A stretch of 64,000 nt of DNA, taken from Caulobacter sp. Root1455. GTDB lineage: Bacteria; Pseudomonadota; Alphaproteobacteria; Caulobacterales; Caulobacteraceae. The translations under genes were made by a program, and so were the position numbers. Shown here in pieces: positions 40,892 through 48,339 of this stretch; within the stretch, counting starts at the first letter, position 1, and the number at the start of each line of letters is the position of its first letter. The notes beneath the pieces are model-generated. The model was not told the origin of the DNA. It was given only the letters and a program-made list of their open reading frames with translations, and did not search any database. The stretch spans positions 186,001 through 250,000 of the forward strand of contig NZ_LMFQ01000001.1 in assembly GCF_001426905.1 (NCBI RefSeq), written 5' to 3'.

Positions 40892-40984
40892 GCCGGTCTG
40901 GACAGGTCAGTCAAGGACTGGCCTGCGGCCAGCCGCGACGCGGCGGCGCGGAGCGCCGTCCTTGAGTGACCTGTCCAGACCGGC
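40892..40984. repeat. 93-bp perfect four-way-junction (cloverleaf) element
   Basis: Outer arms of 27 bp (40892-40918 and 40958-40984) are complementary at 26 of 27 positions. Between them, with no spare base, stand three 13-base hairpins, each with a 5-bp stem and 3-base loop: TGGCC-TGC-GGCCA, GCCGC-GAC-GCGGC, GGCGC-GGA-GCGCC. In RNA or extruded single-stranded DNA this would form a closed cloverleaf. No U-run follows. I know of no named element with this layout. It does not resemble the other repeats in the window. Confidence 0.85.
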
Positions 40985-41059
40985 GACCGTCTCGCCGTGA
41001 GATGAAAGGCTGGCTCCCCTTCGCGAGGAAGGGGACCGGCAGGGGCCCGCCTTGACCCC

Positions 41060-41193
41060 CGTCCCTCCCCCTTGCGGGGAGGGTGGCCCGCGTAGCGGGT
41101 CGGGTGGGGGATCGGTGCAGGGCGTTTGGGCGGCGGTGAAGCCCCACCCACCAGCTTCGCTGGTCCCCCCTCCCCATGAAGGGGAGGGAAGGA
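41060..41193 (+). repeat. Direct repeat copy 1 flanking the XRE genes
   Basis: About 130 bp: CCTCCCCCTTGCGGGGAGGG, GGCCCGCGTAGCGGGTCGGG, GGGGATCGGTGCAGGGCG, then CCCCACCCACCAGCTTCGC and CTCCCC. Nearly identical and in the same orientation as 42358-42487. It contains nested hairpins and is related to the repeat at 18806. Confidence 0.85.
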
Positions 41194-41196
41194 GGA

Positions 41197-41430
41197 CTAC
41201 TTCTCGTCCGCCTCGGCGAAGAACACCTGGGGGCTGACCTCCAGCCCGCGCGCGATGCGGACGATGTTCACGAGCGCCACGTTGCGTTCGCCGCGTTCGA
41301 TGCCGCCGATATAGGTGCGGTCCAGCCCGCAGATCAGCGCCAGGCCTTCCTGCGAGACGCCGGCCGTCGTGCGCAGCGCGCGGAGGCGTTCGCCGAATCG
41401 TTTCTTGATGACGGCCTCATCCGCGTCCAT
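41197..41430 (-). CDS. XRE-family transcriptional regulator (1)
   Basis: A 77-residue protein consisting of a Cro/C1 helix-turn-helix: [51 protein letters not shown], and a short acidic tail (VFFAEADEK). A single domain, likely a dimeric DNA-binding repressor. Its upstream DNA holds a GACTAT.AG.ATCC element (41469) that recurs twice near 41542-41570. It lies three bases from repeat copy 1. Confidence 0.87.
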   Translation of the reverse strand: MDADEAVIKKRFGERLRALRTTAGVSQEGLALICGLDRTYIGGIERGERNVALVNIVRIARGLEVSPQVFFAEADEK

Positions 41431-41468
41431 GGCGGCATTTGCCGCGAGACGATGCCTATGGGTCCACG

Positions 41469-41570
41469 GACTATGAGTATCCTCTCGACACCCAGCTCTC
41501 GCTATGCGCGACGGATTTGCTTGCCTTCAGCCACGAATGATGACTATAAGCATCCGGACTATAGGTATCC
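41469..41570. promoter_or_regulatory. Three iterated GACTAT.(A/G)G.ATCC sites
   Basis: GACTATGAGTATCC (41469-41482), GACTATAAGCATCC (41542-41555) and GACTATAGGTATCC (41557-41570). The last two are in tandem at 15-bp spacing. The first lies about 40 bases upstream of the XRE gene at 41197-41430. They are good candidates for regulator-binding sites; on the minus strand each contains a TATAGTC that could also form a -10. Confidence 0.55.
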
Positions 41571-41792
41571 TCACTCGACGGTCGCCACCAGCTCCGCCAC
41601 CCGCACCCCCAGCGTCCGGGCCAGGCCGAAGATCGTCGTGGCGCTGGGGTTGCGTTCGCCGCGTTCGAGGAAGCCGACATAGTTGCGGTGCAGGCCCGCG
41701 CGCTCGGCCAGGGCTTCCTGGCTGAGGCCCAGCGCCTTGCGATGACGGCGGATTTCGCGCCCCAGGGCGATGAGATCGTCTTTGTCGGCCAC
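41571..41792 (-). CDS. XRE-family transcriptional regulator (2)
   Basis: A 73-residue single Cro/C1 helix-turn-helix: LGREIRRHRKALGLSQEALA, ERAGLHRNYVGFLERGERN, TTIFGLARTLGVRVAELVA. It is similar in architecture to regulator (1), and the two may be old duplicates. It is divergent from regulator (3) across a 78-bp gap that contains a 19-bp operator-like palindrome. The stop codon directly abuts the iterated sites. Confidence 0.87.
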   Translation of the reverse strand: MADKDDLIALGREIRRHRKALGLSQEALAERAGLHRNYVGFLERGERNPSATTIFGLARTLGVRVAELVATVE

Positions 41793-41824
41793 GCCGGACC
41801 GTTGCCTTGGTCGGCGTCACGTTC

Positions 41825-41843
41825 TACATACTGTCAGTGTGTA
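41825..41843. promoter_or_regulatory. Operator-like palindrome between divergent XRE genes
   Basis: TACATACTG-T-CAGTGTGTA, an inverted repeat with eight of nine positions matching. It sits between the starts of regulators (2) and (3), just upstream of an AT-rich TATTTTTTC and the GGAGG of regulator (3). Confidence 0.6.
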
Positions 41844-41870
41844 TTTTTTCAACCGGAGGCAATGTGCGCG

Positions 41871-42329
41871 ATGAAGCCCACCCCCGAAGCGCGGCCCGGC
41901 CCTCACCCCGTCGACGTCCATGTCGGCCGCGCCGTGCGATGGCGGCGCAAGCTGCGGGGGCTGAGCCAGCAAGCCCTGGCCGAGCGGATCGGGCTGACCT
42001 TCCAGCAGGTCCAGAAGTACGAGACCGGGACCAACCGGATCAGCGCCTCGGCCCTGCACGCCATCGCCCGGGCGCTGGAGGTGCCGGTGGCGTTCTTCTT
42101 CGACGGCCTGCCGGAGACGGTCGGCGGCGCCGGCTCCCAGGAGGGGACGGGCCGCGCGGCCGACGAAGGCCGGTCGCTGACGGCGCGGATGCTGGGCGCG
42201 CCCGGCGGCCTGGCCATGGCCGAGGCCTGGCTGGACCTGCCGCCCGGTCCGCTGCGCCACCGCCTGGCCGCCCTGGTCCAGACCACGGCGGCGGCCTTGC
42301 GCGCGCAGGATCGCGCCTCGGCGGCGTGA
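41871..42329 (+). CDS. XRE-family transcriptional regulator (3)
   Basis: About 152 residues. The N-terminal HTH is VGRAVRWRRKLRGLSQQALA, GLTFQQVQKYETGTNRIS, ARALEVPVAFFFDGLP; the C-terminal ~70 residues are Ala/Gly-rich and helical. This longer XRE type with the QQVQKYETG helix is common in alphaproteobacteria. GGAGG lies 11 bases before the chosen ATG; an ATG at 41862 is too close to it. It is divergent from regulator (2). Confidence 0.88.
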   Translation: MKPTPEARPGPHPVDVHVGRAVRWRRKLRGLSQQALAERIGLTFQQVQKYETGTNRISASALHAIARALEVPVAFFFDGLPETVGGAGSQEGTGRAADEGRSLTARMLGAPGGLAMAEAWLDLPPGPLRHRLAALVQTTAAALRAQDRASAA

Positions 42330-42357
42330 GGGGGAGAAGAGCTGGCGCCGCGCCCCC

Positions 42358-42487
42358 TTCCCTCCCCCTTGCGGGGAGGGTGGCCCGCGTAGCGGGTCGG
42401 GTGGGGGATCGGTGCAGGGCGCCGTTGGGGCGGTGAAGCCCCACCCACCAGCTTCGCTGGTCCCCCCTCCCCACAAGGGGGAGGGAA
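42358..42487 (+). repeat. Direct repeat copy 2 flanking the XRE genes
   Basis: Near-identical to 41060-41193 in the same orientation, differing mainly in a few bases around GGGCGCCGTTGGGGCGG and in the closing CTCCCCACAAGGGG. The pair brackets the three XRE genes. Confidence 0.85.
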
Positions 42488-42534
42488 AGCGTCACCACTT
42501 CTCCCGCACGCGCCGACTTCCTAAATACCCGCCC

Positions 42535-42954
42535 ATGATCACCCAAGCCCAGACCGACGCCGAGATCCTGGCCACCTTCGAGGTGATGGCCCAGCTGCGG
42601 CCGCACCTGACCCGCGACGCCTATGTCGCCCGGATCCGCCAGCTGATGGCCAGCGACGGGTTCCGGCTGGCCTATGTGAGCGAGGACGGCGTGGCGCGGG
42701 CCGTGGCCGGGTATCGGGTGGCCGACATGCTGCATTGCGGCCGGTTCCTCAGCGTCGACGACCTGGTCGCCGACGAGCGGGTCCGGTCCCGGGGCCACGG
42801 CAAGGCGCTGCTGGACTGGCTGAAGGCCGAGGCCCGGCGCGAGGGCTGCGGCTATCTGGAGCTGATCTCCAGCGTGGTCCGCCAGGAGGCCCACCGGTTC
42901 TATTTCCGCGAGGGCCTGGCCGTGGACGCGTTCCATTTCCGGGTGAAGCTGTAG
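42535..42954 (+). CDS. GNAT-family N-acetyltransferase
   Basis: A 139-residue GNAT. The acetyl-CoA-binding segment VDDLVADERVRSRGHGKALLDWL carries the R/Q-x-x-G-x-G/A pattern (RSRGHGKA), preceded by AVAGYRVADML and followed by GYLELISSVVRQEAHRFYFREGL. This is a complete single-domain acetyltransferase. The substrate is unknown. It starts at the first ATG after the repeat; upstream codons are repeat sequence. Confidence 0.88.
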   Translation: MITQAQTDAEILATFEVMAQLRPHLTRDAYVARIRQLMASDGFRLAYVSEDGVARAVAGYRVADMLHCGRFLSVDDLVADERVRSRGHGKALLDWLKAEARREGCGYLELISSVVRQEAHRFYFREGLAVDAFHFRVKL

Positions 42955-42957
42955 GGG

Positions 42958-43014
42958 GTGGGCGGAGCCCCCTCCGTCGGCTTCGCCGACACCTCCCCCA
43001 TAAAGGGGGAGGAA
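42958..43014. repeat. Intergenic inverted repeat, CCTCCCCC family (short)
   Basis: CCCCCTCCGTCGGCTTCGCC followed by GACACCTCCCCCATAAAGGGGGAGG, corresponding to one arm of the family. Confidence 0.7.
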
Positions 43015-43027
43015 CGGGACTTTGTCC

Positions 43028-43624
43028 CTACTCCCCCCGCTTCAGCCGCTCGCGATACGCCCCCGAGCTCGCCACATAGCCCTCGGCGTCGCCATAGGCC
43101 TGGAAGTCGCGATAGCGCTCGTGGCTGCCCTTGACCTTCAGGGCGTGCTTGATCGGGCACCAGTACTGCTCGGTGCGGGCGGTGACCTCGCGGGCGTAGG
43201 CGATGACGCCGTTGCCGTAGCCGCAGAACACGCAGTTGAGCTTCTGCACCAGGTTCAGATAGCCCAGCCGGTGGCGGTCGATGACCACGTAGTCCGAGCG
43301 CTTGACCCGCACGATGCCCCAGGCGGTGAAGCAGCCCAGCTGGTAGAGGCTGACGCTGAGGTCGAGGATGAACAGCGGCAGGGCCATGCCGTAGATCAGC
43401 GGCATGGTCAGCAGGGTCGGCCACGGGGTCCGCGCCAGGCCCAGGCCCTTGCGGTGGGCCTTCTGGCGGCGCAGCGCGTCGGCCTTGAAGCAGGGCTGGC
43501 CGGCGGGGTCGGTGTGGACCTCGTGCTCGTGGGCGTGGCGCGCGGCCCGGGCGGCGAAGGCGGCCTCGATCTGGGCCTCCACGGCGCGGAGGCGGTCGAT
43601 CAGCTGTTCGAGGGTTTCGGCCAT
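43028..43624 (-). CDS. Conserved protein with paired Cys motifs
   Basis: A 198-residue protein. An N-terminal helical segment (MAETLEQLIDRLRAVEAQIEAAF) and a His-rich stretch precede a hydrophobic region (TLLTMPLIYGMALPLFILDLSVSLYQL) that may hold one or two TM helices. Then come NCVFCGYGNGVIAYAREVTA and YWCPIKHALKV. The CxxCGYGNG and WCPIKHA motifs suggest metal binding. I recall these motifs from uncharacterised proteobacterial proteins but cannot name a function. Confidence 0.72.
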   Translation of the reverse strand: MAETLEQLIDRLRAVEAQIEAAFAARAARHAHEHEVHTDPAGQPCFKADALRRQKAHRKGLGLARTPWPTLLTMPLIYGMALPLFILDLSVSLYQLGCFTAWGIVRVKRSDYVVIDRHRLGYLNLVQKLNCVFCGYGNGVIAYAREVTARTEQYWCPIKHALKVKGSHERYRDFQAYGDAEGYVASSGAYRERLKRGE

Positions 43625-43687
43625 GGGGGCTCCGATCTGCGGGGAGCATGGGGCGAGTCGGCGGGAATAGGCCCTTTTCGCGTGGAG

Positions 43688-43846
43688 AGGTGTCGGCAAG
43701 TCCTCCCCCCGTGGGGGAGGTGTCGGCGCAGCCGACGGAGGGGGGAGTGATCGGCCGATGGCCGGGTCCTGACTCTTCGATCCTACAACGCCCCCCACCG
43801 ATCGCTGCGCGATCGCCTCCCCCACGGGGGAGGGCCTGACTTCGCT
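43688..43846. repeat. Intergenic inverted repeat, CCTCCCCC family
   Basis: Left AGTCCTCCCCCCGTGGGGGAGG with GTCGGCGCAGCCGAC; right CGATCGCTGCGCGATCG with CCTCCCCCACGGGGGAGGGC. About 160 bp between divergent genes. Confidence 0.8.
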
Positions 43847-43906
43847 ACGGCGCCGCTTTTGCTCCACCAACTCCACAACGCTCCATTTCGAGACAAGGCC
43901 GTCGCC

Positions 43907-44407
43907 ATGTTCGCCAAGAAGAAAGACACCGCCCCCGCCCCGGCCTTCACGCCGCTGGCCCAGAACGCGCCGACGCGGGCCGAGCCGGTCGAGCTCGCCC
44001 CGACCCCGGCCGCCGCGCCGCCGCGTCCCAGGCCGGCCTCGATGGTCGCCCAGGGCGTGGCCATCAAGGGCGAGGTGATGGGCGACGGCGAGGTGCATCT
44101 GGACTGCGTGGTCCAGGGCGACATCCGCGTGGGCAAGCTGGTCCTGGGCCCCAACGCCCGGGTCGAGGGCTCGCTGTACGCCCAGGTCATCGAGATCCAC
44201 GGCAAGGTGACCGGCTCGGTCTCGGCCAAGCAGGTGCGTCTTTATGGGACGGCCGTGGTCGACGGCGACATCACCCACGAGCAGCTGGCCATGGAGAGCG
44301 GCGCCCAGTTCCAGGGCCGCAGCCTGAAGTTCCAGCGCCAGGCTCCGGCTTCCGCTCCGGCCCCCGCCGCGGGCCACGCGCCGGCCATGGCGGTCTATCC
44401 TGGCTGA
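43907..44407 (+). CDS. Bactofilin
   Basis: A 166-residue polymer-forming cytoskeletal protein. It starts MFAKKKD, has a Pro/Ala-rich N-terminal tail (to about residue 45), then the bactofilin beta-helix core: GVAIKGEVMGDGEVHLDCVVQGDI, LVLGPNARVEGSLYAQVIEIHGKV, GSVSAKQVRLYGTAVVDGDI. A short Pro/Ala tail ends the chain. Bactofilins form membrane-associated filaments; in Caulobacter they recruit a cell-wall synthase to the stalk base. No peptidase partner is adjacent, so its specific role is open. Confidence 0.93.
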   Translation: MFAKKKDTAPAPAFTPLAQNAPTRAEPVELAPTPAAAPPRPRPASMVAQGVAIKGEVMGDGEVHLDCVVQGDIRVGKLVLGPNARVEGSLYAQVIEIHGKVTGSVSAKQVRLYGTAVVDGDITHEQLAMESGAQFQGRSLKFQRQAPASAPAPAAGHAPAMAVYPG

Positions 44408-44511
44408 TCGCGCGTTCAGCTCTTGAGCGGCGCCGTCGGCGGCCCGCTCGAGCGCGGCGCGAGAGGGCATGGGGCCCTTCCGCCAGCCGCAGAGCGCGCT
44501 AGGATTTAGGC

Positions 44512-45096
44512 ATGCGTCACCTGCTTCCGAGCCATCGCCTCCTGGTTCCGATCCTGTTGCTGGGCCCTGTCCTGCTGGGTCTGGCCGCCTGTTCGCGGAC
44601 CGACGACCGGGCCGACGGGCCGGCGGCGTCGGCCAGCCAGGACGCGGCCCCGGCGGCGGGCGGGCCCACGACCCTCAAGCCGGGCCTGTGGAAGACCGTG
44701 ACCCAGACCCCGTCCGGTCCCGAGGACTCGCTCAAGTGCGTGGCCGAGGGCTACGACCCCGGCGCCGAGGCGGCCCGCAAGGTCTCGCCTTGCGGCAATC
44801 CCCAGATGACCCGCACGGCCGACGGCTTCCAGCTCGACCTCGCCTGCGAGAAGAAGCACATCACCTATGTCCTGACCGGCCAGGTCCGGGGCGACTTCGT
44901 CACCACCGCCGACACCGACCTGGAACTGGTCGTCTCGGCCTTCGGACGACGCCAGACCCTGCGTGTGAAGGCGGTCAGCACCTATCAGGGCCCCTGTGAG
45001 CCGGGGGGCGATCCCGAGGGCGCGCCGGGGCGGACGGACGGCCGGAAAGCGGGTCGGGACGGGGCCCAGAATACGGGCAAGTCGACCGGTCGATAG
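44512..45096 (+). CDS. DUF3617 lipoprotein
   Basis: A 194-residue lipoprotein (lipobox LGLAACS) with AGGATTTAGG before the ATG. The DUF3617 domain begins TTLKPGLWKTVTQT, contains paired Cys (LKCVAEG, SPCGNP, LACEKK) and ends with STYQGPC. The C-terminal ~30 residues are polar and disordered. A second DUF3617-type protein lies at 14549. Periplasmic; function unknown. Confidence 0.82.
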   Translation: MRHLLPSHRLLVPILLLGPVLLGLAACSRTDDRADGPAASASQDAAPAAGGPTTLKPGLWKTVTQTPSGPEDSLKCVAEGYDPGAEAARKVSPCGNPQMTRTADGFQLDLACEKKHITYVLTGQVRGDFVTTADTDLELVVSAFGRRQTLRVKAVSTYQGPCEPGGDPEGAPGRTDGRKAGRDGAQNTGKSTGR

Positions 45097-45269
45097 GCGC
45101 GAAAAAGGGCGCCGGAATCCCCGTCCGGGCGAAGCTGTGGCATGCAGGACACTTAACCCGGCCGATCGCACGAACCGGCGCGAACCGGGGGAACGGCAGG
45201 GCTTGGACCCGCCTTGTATTCACGAGGGCCGGCGCCGCGTTTGGACGCCGCCCGAGGAGTGAAGACGCC

Positions 45270-45581
45270 ATGAATGGTCCGCTCTTGACCGTTGTTCCCG
45301 ACCACGCCGAGCCGGTCGAAGTCTACAATCTCAGCCGGGGCCCGGAGACCACCACCCAGCGCGTGCGGCGCCTGCAGCGCGAAGCGCGGCTGCTGGCCCG
45401 CGAGCAGATCGAGGCCATGGGCCGCGACCTGGAAGACCTGGCCCGCCGGGCCCAGGAGATCGCCGAGGGCGGCGACGCCTATGCGGTCGGCGTGCGCGAG
45501 ATGTGCTCGCGCCTGGCCTCCGACCTGCCGCAGAAGTCGCAGGGCCTGCTCGCCATCCTGAACCGTTCGGGCAAGGATTAG
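45270..45581 (+). CDS. Conserved small helical protein
   Basis: A 103-residue soluble protein with GAGGAGTGAAG before the ATG. The central part is a long helix rich in Arg/Glu/Ala (RVRRLQREARLLAREQIEAM, DLARRAQEIAEGG), followed by VGVREMCSRLASDLPQKSQG and a final helix. I recognise no domain but believe it conserved among Caulobacterales; possibly a scaffold or regulator. It stands alone. Confidence 0.7.
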   Translation: MNGPLLTVVPDHAEPVEVYNLSRGPETTTQRVRRLQREARLLAREQIEAMGRDLEDLARRAQEIAEGGDAYAVGVREMCSRLASDLPQKSQGLLAILNRSGKD

Positions 45582-45655
45582 GCGGCGATCAGGATCGAGG
45601 GCTGGACGGCTGTCGGGCTGGTCAAACCGTCACATCGGCGCGCTAGATGGCCGCC

Positions 45656-46732
45656 ATGACCCTGCTGACCCGACGCGCCCTCACCACCGCCGCCCTGGCG
45701 GGAACCCTGACGTCCGGCGCCAGCTTCGCCGCCGCGAAGCCGCGCAAGCCGATCGTCATCGCCCACCGGGGCGCCTCGGGCCTGCGGCCGGAGCACACCC
45801 AGCCGGCCTACGACCTGGCCATCGACCAGGGCTGCGACTTCATCGAGCCCGACCTGGTCCCGACCAGGGACGGCCACCTGATCGCCCGCCACGAGAACGA
45901 GATCGGCGGCACGACCGACGTCGCCGGCCGCTCCGAGTTCGCCGACCGCAAGACGACCAAGACCATCGACGGCCAACAGGTCACCGGCTGGTTCACCGAG
46001 GACTTCACCCTGGCCGAGATCAAGACCCTGCGGGCCCGCGAACGGCTGCCGCGGCTGCGGCCCGGCAACACGAAATACGACGGCCAGGCCCAGTTGCTGA
46101 CCTTCGACGAGGTGGTGGCCATCGCCAGGGCCGGGAGCCGGCGCACCGGCCGGACGATCGGGGTCTATCCCGAGATGAAGCACCCTTCCTTTTTCGCCGG
46201 CATCGGCCTGCCGGTCGAGGATCGCCTGGTCACCCTGCTCAAGAAGAACGACCTGGACTCGGCGACCGCCCCGGTCTTCGTCCAGTGCTTCGAGGTCACG
46301 CCGCTGAAGACCATCCGCGCCAGGACCAAGGCGCGGCTGGTGCTGCTGACCGCCGGCGAGGGCGGGCCGGCCGACCTGCCGAACGTGACCTATTCCCAGC
46401 TGGTCAGCCCCTCGGGCCTGAAGGAGGTCGCGCTCTACGCCGACGGCCTGGGGCCGGAGAAGATCCAGATCATCCCGCAGGACGCCGACGCCCTGCTGCC
46501 GGCCACCGCGCTGGTGAACGACGCCCACGCCGCCGGCCTGGTCGTCCACCCCTGGACCGTGCGGGCCGAGAACTATTTCCTGCCGTCCAGCTTACGCCGC
46601 GGCGACGCGGCGGCCGCCGACTACCTGTCCCAGCCGGGCGAGGTCGCCGCGGTGTTCAAGGCCCTGTACGCCGCCGGCGTCGACGGCCTGTTCAGCGACT
46701 TCCCGGGCCTGGCGGTGGCGGCGCGGGGGTAG
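45656..46732 (+). CDS. glpQ: Glycerophosphodiester phosphodiesterase (GlpQ-like)
   Basis: About 358 residues. It has a Tat-like signal (LTRRALTTAALAG, cleavage near SFAAAK). The GDPD TIM-barrel motifs are complete: IAHRGASGLRPEHTQPAY, FIEPDLVPTRDGHLIARHE, and IGVYPEMKHP, giving the His pair and the Glu/Asp metal ligands. It should hydrolyse glycerophosphodiesters to glycerol-3-phosphate and an alcohol in the periplasm. An ATG three codons upstream is an alternative start. No glpT transporter is adjacent. Confidence 0.92.
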   Translation: MTLLTRRALTTAALAGTLTSGASFAAAKPRKPIVIAHRGASGLRPEHTQPAYDLAIDQGCDFIEPDLVPTRDGHLIARHENEIGGTTDVAGRSEFADRKTTKTIDGQQVTGWFTEDFTLAEIKTLRARERLPRLRPGNTKYDGQAQLLTFDEVVAIARAGSRRTGRTIGVYPEMKHPSFFAGIGLPVEDRLVTLLKKNDLDSATAPVFVQCFEVTPLKTIRARTKARLVLLTAGEGGPADLPNVTYSQLVSPSGLKEVALYADGLGPEKIQIIPQDADALLPATALVNDAHAAGLVVHPWTVRAENYFLPSSLRRGDAAAADYLSQPGEVAAVFKALYAAGVDGLFSDFPGLAVAARG

Positions 46733-46740
46733 GTCCCTTT

Positions 46741-46776
46741 TCAATCGTCGTGCCGGGCACAAGGCCCGGGATGACG
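46741..46776. repeat. Single arm of the GTCATCCCGG repeat family
   Basis: GTGCCGGGCACAAGGCCCGGGATGACGG matches the right arm of the 39191-39325 element. No left arm is present, so this is a half copy. Confidence 0.7.
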
Positions 46777-46854
46777 GCGGTTGAGGAGGAGAGCTCTTGC
46801 TCCAGCCGCCGCCGGCAGGCAGCTTGCCCGTCTTCCTCGCCAGAGACGCCCCCC

Positions 46855-48150
46855 ATGCTCCTCCGCCTCGCCGCAACGGCCGCCGTCTTCGTTCTGCTCG
46901 CCGCTCCGGCCCTGGCCGCGCCATCCGAGGGCGCCAAGCTGGACGTCATCGCCCGGGACTTCGTGCGCCTGACGCTGGAGGCCGGCGAGCGCGAGCCGGG
47001 CTATGTCGACGCCTATTACGGCCCCGCCGACTGGGCGGCCGCCGCCAAGGCCAAGCCGCGCGAGGTTCCCGCCCTGCGCGCCGAGGCCGACCGGCTGGCC
47101 GGAGCCTTGAAGGCCGTCGACGGCGCGGCCCTGAGCCCCGACGAAGTCCGCCGCCGGGCCTTCCTGGCCGGACAGGTCAAGGCCGCCCAGACCCGCCTGG
47201 CCATGCTGGCGGGCGTGAAGTTCAGCTTCCAGGACGAGGCCGAGGGCCTGTTCGGCGTGCGCCCGCCGATCAAGCCGCTGAGCGCCTACGACCCCGTCCT
47301 GGCCAGGATCGACAAGCTGTTGCCCGGCGAAGGCGACCTGGCGGGCCGCGTCGCCGCCTTCCAGGCCCGCTATACGGTCCCGACCGACCGGCTGGAGCCG
47401 GTGATGAAGGCGGCGATCGCCGAGTGCAAGGCGCGGACCCAGGCCCACATCGCCCTGCCCGCCAACGAGCGCTTCGACCTGGCCTTCGTCACCAAGAAGC
47501 CATGGGGCGGCTACAACTGGTACAAGGGCGACGCCCACAGCCTGATCGAGGTCAACACCGACCTGCCCACCCAGATCGACCGCGCGGTCGACCTGGGCTG
47601 CCACGAGGGCTATCCCGGCCACCACGTGCTCAACGCCCTGCTGGAGGAGAAGCTGACCAAGGCCAAGGGCTGGGTCGAGTTCAGCGTCTATCCGCTCTTC
47701 TCCCCGCAGTCGCTGATCGCCGAGGGCTCGGCCAACTACGGGGCCAAGCTGGCCTTCCCCGGCGAGGAGAAGGTCGCCTTCGAGCGCAAGGTGCTCTATC
47801 CGCTGGCCGGGCTGGATCCGGCCACCGCCCAGACCTACGACGCCCTGATCGACGCGAAGGCCGACCTGGCCAGCGTCCAGAACACCGTCGCCGACCTCTA
47901 TCTGTCGGGAAAGATGGACAAGGAGGCCGCCGTCGCCGCCCTGGCCAAGTACGCCCTCACCTCGCGCGCCAAGGCCGAGAAGTCGCTGAGCTTCATCGAG
48001 ACCTACCGAAGCTACGTGATCAACTACAACCTCGGCCAGGACATGGTCCGCGCCTATGTCGAACGGGCCGGCCCGTCGCAGGACGCCCGCTGGACGCGGA
48101 TGGAGGCGGTGATCTCGCAGCCGACGACGCCGGCGGACCTGGCGAAGTAG
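46855..48150 (+). CDS. DUF885-like putative metallopeptidase, exported
   Basis: A 431-residue protein with a signal peptide (PALAAPS cleavage, about 22). The key motif is CHEGYPGHH (His 250, Glu 251, with His at 256-257), the H-E-x-x-P-G-H form found in DUF885 proteins, with EGSANYG downstream as the likely third-ligand helix. The whole body is helical. These proteins are thought to be zinc metallopeptidases, but substrates are unknown. The start at MLLRLAA follows the end of the glpQ gene by about 120 bases. Confidence 0.8.
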   Translation: MLLRLAATAAVFVLLAAPALAAPSEGAKLDVIARDFVRLTLEAGEREPGYVDAYYGPADWAAAAKAKPREVPALRAEADRLAGALKAVDGAALSPDEVRRRAFLAGQVKAAQTRLAMLAGVKFSFQDEAEGLFGVRPPIKPLSAYDPVLARIDKLLPGEGDLAGRVAAFQARYTVPTDRLEPVMKAAIAECKARTQAHIALPANERFDLAFVTKKPWGGYNWYKGDAHSLIEVNTDLPTQIDRAVDLGCHEGYPGHHVLNALLEEKLTKAKGWVEFSVYPLFSPQSLIAEGSANYGAKLAFPGEEKVAFERKVLYPLAGLDPATAQTYDALIDAKADLASVQNTVADLYLSGKMDKEAAVAALAKYALTSRAKAEKSLSFIETYRSYVINYNLGQDMVRAYVERAGPSQDARWTRMEAVISQPTTPADLAK

Positions 48151-48339
48151 ACGACGAGGGGGACACACACTCGCTCCCAAGGCCCAGCCAGGATCTGCTA
48201 GGTCTTGCCGCGAGTGTGTGTCCCCGCCTTAGCCCGCGACCTCGCCGCGTTCATTGTCACCGGAGACAATGTTTTCGTTGCGGCGTCGAGCTTGAAACTC
48301 CAAATCCGGGCGATCAGTCCAGTCCGATCGGACCCGCCC

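Noticed and set aside
41060..42487. CRISPR-like array from repeated palindromes
   Set aside because: The repeats are too long, too few and irregularly spaced, with genes between them and no cas genes.
44506..45171. A minus-strand frame opposite the DUF3617 lipoprotein
   Set aside because: Fully antisense to a better-supported gene with lipobox and ribosome site.
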